Shown here: one piece after another, positions 62,153 through 64,000 of the stretch
Position numbering within the stretch: the stretch's first letter is position 1
Layout of the letters: each line of letters opens with the position of its first letter
NCBI GenBank assembly: GCA_964480725.1
Contig: CAYZQO010000031.1
Location: 3,132-67,131, forward strand
Direction: 5' to 3'
Origin: JAFGBI01 sp964480725
GTDB lineage: Bacteria; Myxococcota_A; Polyangia; Polyangiales; Polyangiaceae
Length of the DNA: 64,000 bases
Program-made: the position numbers and the translations under genes
Notes under the pieces: model-generated
Database searches by the model: none
Told to the model about the DNA's origin: nothing
The model's input: the letters and a program-made list of their open reading frames with translations, nothing else

Positions 62153-62473
62153 CACGACCCCAGGTCGGGCGGAGTGTATCAGCCCCCGCGGAGGCGCATC
62201 AAGGCGACGGGCAGCTCCCACACCCGCGCGAAGCGCCGGACGCGCGCGGGAGCGGTGGAGGACGGATGTGGGACGTGATCGCGAGGACGCTGGACGCGCC
62301 GAAGCGCCGGGCGTCGGTCGCTCACGGCGCTGGTGTCGTCGAGGCCCCTCACGGCGGCCATTGTACCGGTGCCGGGCGCCGGCGGCTAAGGCAGAGAAGG
62401 GCCCGAGTGCTTCGCCGTGCGAGGCCGCGTCGCGCTTGCCCCTGCAGCACGGATCCGGGTTCGCCCGCACTCC
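62153..62473. other. Intergenic region, no gene seen
   Basis: About 320 bases of GC-rich sequence without a supported gene. Short open frames exist on both strands with no recognised content. It probably contains the promoter of the minus-strand RCC1-like gene near 62160-62200. Confidence 0.4.
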
Positions 62474-62816
62474 GTGGCCACTCCCCACGACTCGCTCGTC
62501 AAGCGTGTCTTCTCCGTGCGCGAGGACGCGATCGGGGAGCTGCGGAGCGTCCTGCCGACGGAGATCGTCGAGGCCCTCGATCTCGACGGGCTAGAGGTCG
62601 AGGAGGGGTCGTTCGTCGACCCTGCCCTCGTCCAGCGGCACCTCGACCTGCTCTACTCCGTGCCGCTCCGGAGCGGCGCGGGCTTGGCGTTCGTGTACGT
62701 GCTGTTCGAGCACCAGAGCAGCGACGATCCGCATCGCCGCCGCCGACGAGGCCACCCTCGAGCGCTACGCCGAGCGCGTGCTTTCGGCCGACAGCCTCGC
62801 CGCCGTTCTCGAATAG
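62474..62816 (+). pseudogene. Rpn/transposase_31-type gene with internal deletion
   Basis: From GTG 62474 the frame reads TPHDSLVKRVFSVREDAIG, then LPTEIVEALDLDGLEVEEGS and VPLRSGAGLAFVYVLFEHQSS, the N-terminus of the Rpn/PD-(D/E)XK nuclease family (DUF4351-like, transposase_31). Right after EHQSSDDP the sequence jumps, in another frame, to IAAADEATLERYAERVL and a stop at 62814, which is the family C-terminus. The central 150 or more residues including part of the active site are gone. So it is a remnant from one internal deletion. Confidence 0.75.
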
Positions 62817-63032
62817 AGTTGCCCCCACCCGTCGCGGCTTCGCCGCGCCGACCTCCCCCTTATCCGGACGGCGCCCGCTGCGCGGTCGCCGCGCGGATGG
62901 GGGAGGTGTGTGTCGTGTCGATTGAGGCGTGGTCGCGGTGGTCCGTCGCGCCCTTTCCTGACCGTGGCGATCGCCGGACAGGTTCATGACTTCACGGAGG
63001 CTCTGGCGAGCCTCCGCCCCTCCGCCGTCGCC

Positions 63033-64000
63033 ATGCCCCCACCGTTTGCACCCGCGCATCGCCTGCCCGTCGACTGGCCCACGGTCACCCGCGCCGGCGT
63101 GCTTCGCGCCGTTGATCTGGCGCGGATCGCCGTCGTTACCGTCCGGGGCTGGTGCGTCGATAGCCGGGTTGCGCGCGTCCGGCTCGTCGCCGAGAACGAC
63201 CGCCTTCGCTCCGAGATCGCGCTGCTGCGCGAGGAGCTCCGGATCAAGGACGCGCGTCTCGGTCGGATCCCGGCCCGCCACCGGCCGCACTACCCGCCGC
63301 CAGAGCGGTTCGCCATCTTGGCGCTGAGGGCAGCGCGTGGCTGGACCGCCGAGCAGACCGCGCAGCGGTTTCTGGTCACGGCAGTGACGATCGGGCACTG
63401 GATGCAGCGCCTTGACGAGCCGGGCGAACAGGCGCTCGTCAGGATGCCGGTCCCCGTGAACCGCTTTCCTGACCTCACCCGCGACCTCGTGGCCCGGCTG
63501 CGGGCCACCTTTCCGCTGATGGGCACCCAGCGGATCGCCGACGTGCTCGCCCGGGCCGGGCTGCACCTGGGCAGGGCCACCGTCCGGCGCGTGCTTCTGG
63601 AGCCACGGCCGCTGCCGGATCGACCAGTGCCGGCGCCGACCATCGCCAGGGCGGCGTCCGGCCGCACCGTCACCGCGAGTTCCCCGGTCACGTCTGGAAC
63701 GTCGATCTCACCGTCATGCCCACGGCCTTTGGCTTCTGGGTCCCGTGGGTGCCCCAGGCGTGGCTCCAGTGCTGGCCCTACGCTTGGTGGATCGGCGTTG
63801 TCATCGATCACTTCTCGCGTCGGGTCGTCGGCACCGCGTGCTGGAAGACGGAGCCCACCGCCGCTGACGTGATCGCGATGCTCGACACGGCGATCGCGGC
63901 GAACGGCGGCCCACCGAGGCACATGATCAGCGATCAGGGGTGCCTGTTCCGGGAGGAGTACCGGTCCTGGTGCAAGGAGCGTGGCGTCCGCCCGCGCTAT
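63033..64000 (+). mobile_element. DDE integrase-type transposase, frameshifted, cut by window end
   Basis: From ATG 63033 an N-terminal HTH region (ENDRLRSEIALLREELRI; RAARGWTAEQTAQRFLVTAVTIGHWM) is followed by an integrase-type catalytic domain. The frame continues to about 63673 (GRTVTA), then breaks; the next part in another frame reads EFPGHVWNVDLTVMPTAF (first Asp), VVIDHFSRRVVGTACW and HMISDQGC (second Asp), and runs off the right edge before the Glu. A single-base deletion at the break explains it. This could be inactivating or a sequence error. No terminal repeats were found. Confidence 0.8.

Noticed and set aside
62910..63032. N-terminal extension of the transposase frame
   Set aside because: The ATG at 63033 precedes the conserved part; the 41 residues before it show nothing recognisable.

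Overview
The window looks like a chromosomal segment of a very GC-rich, Gram-negative member of the Myxococcota (Polyangia-like). The reasons are the many secreted lipoproteins with Gly/Ser/Thr-rich linkers of the GGTGG type after the lipobox, a protein ending in a MYXO-CTERM-like tail (Cys motif, hydrophobic stretch, Arg cluster), abundant two-component and ECF sigma genes, a sigma-54 activator, and TonB and outer-membrane machinery. The genes are those of a facultative or anaerobic lifestyle, which is less usual for this group. The call rests on sequence character only; no marker gene was compared.

Layout. 317-4940: nitric oxide detoxification, with quinol NO reductase (norB) and the di-iron repair protein RIC under a sigma-54 promoter, divergent from the NO sensor norR. 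5257-10015: secreted CotH-kinase lipoprotein, small lipoprotein, zinc-ribbon membrane protein. 10149-14793: a translationally coupled three-gene phosphorelay. 15303-21441: a broken ECF sigma gene, a porin, lipoproteins, and a coupled operon of outer-membrane protein, ECF sigma factor and membrane protein. 21515-35616: a 14-kb operon-like run on the minus strand for an NAD-linked, probably electron-bifurcating [FeFe] hydrogenase: rex, hydC, hydB, hydA, a hydrogenase-like sensor kinase, two more two-component proteins, a TM1266-family regulator, hydE, hydG, aspA and hydF. 35842-48929: housekeeping and envelope genes, with a glycosyltransferase, tRNA-Arg, uppS, a two-component pair, sixA, sspB, a TPR protein and sppA. 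48963-58327: a metzincin-type lipoprotein protease, then a nickel locus (nikR; minus-strand operon of two lipoproteins, TonB receptor, S-like component, methyltransferase, ECF T and A components) with a perfect NikR-type operator at its head. 58434-62152: secreted polysaccharide-acting or surface proteins (beta-helix, GH11 xylanase, RCC1-like). 62474-64000: remnants of mobile elements.

How it fits together. Rex (NADH/NAD+) probably controls the hydrogenase operon through an operator just upstream of its own gene. The same run carries structural subunits, all three H-cluster maturases and a putative sensing branch in which a catalytically altered [FeFe]-hydrogenase domain is fused to a histidine kinase. 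NikR and its box tie the TonB/ECF operon to nickel. NorR, sigma-54 and ric-norB form a separate NO stress response. The most novel-looking parts are the hydrogenase-kinase fusion with its attached phosphorelay, and the nickel operon, which lacks a recognisable NikM but has a duplicated, uncharacterised lipoprotein family around it.
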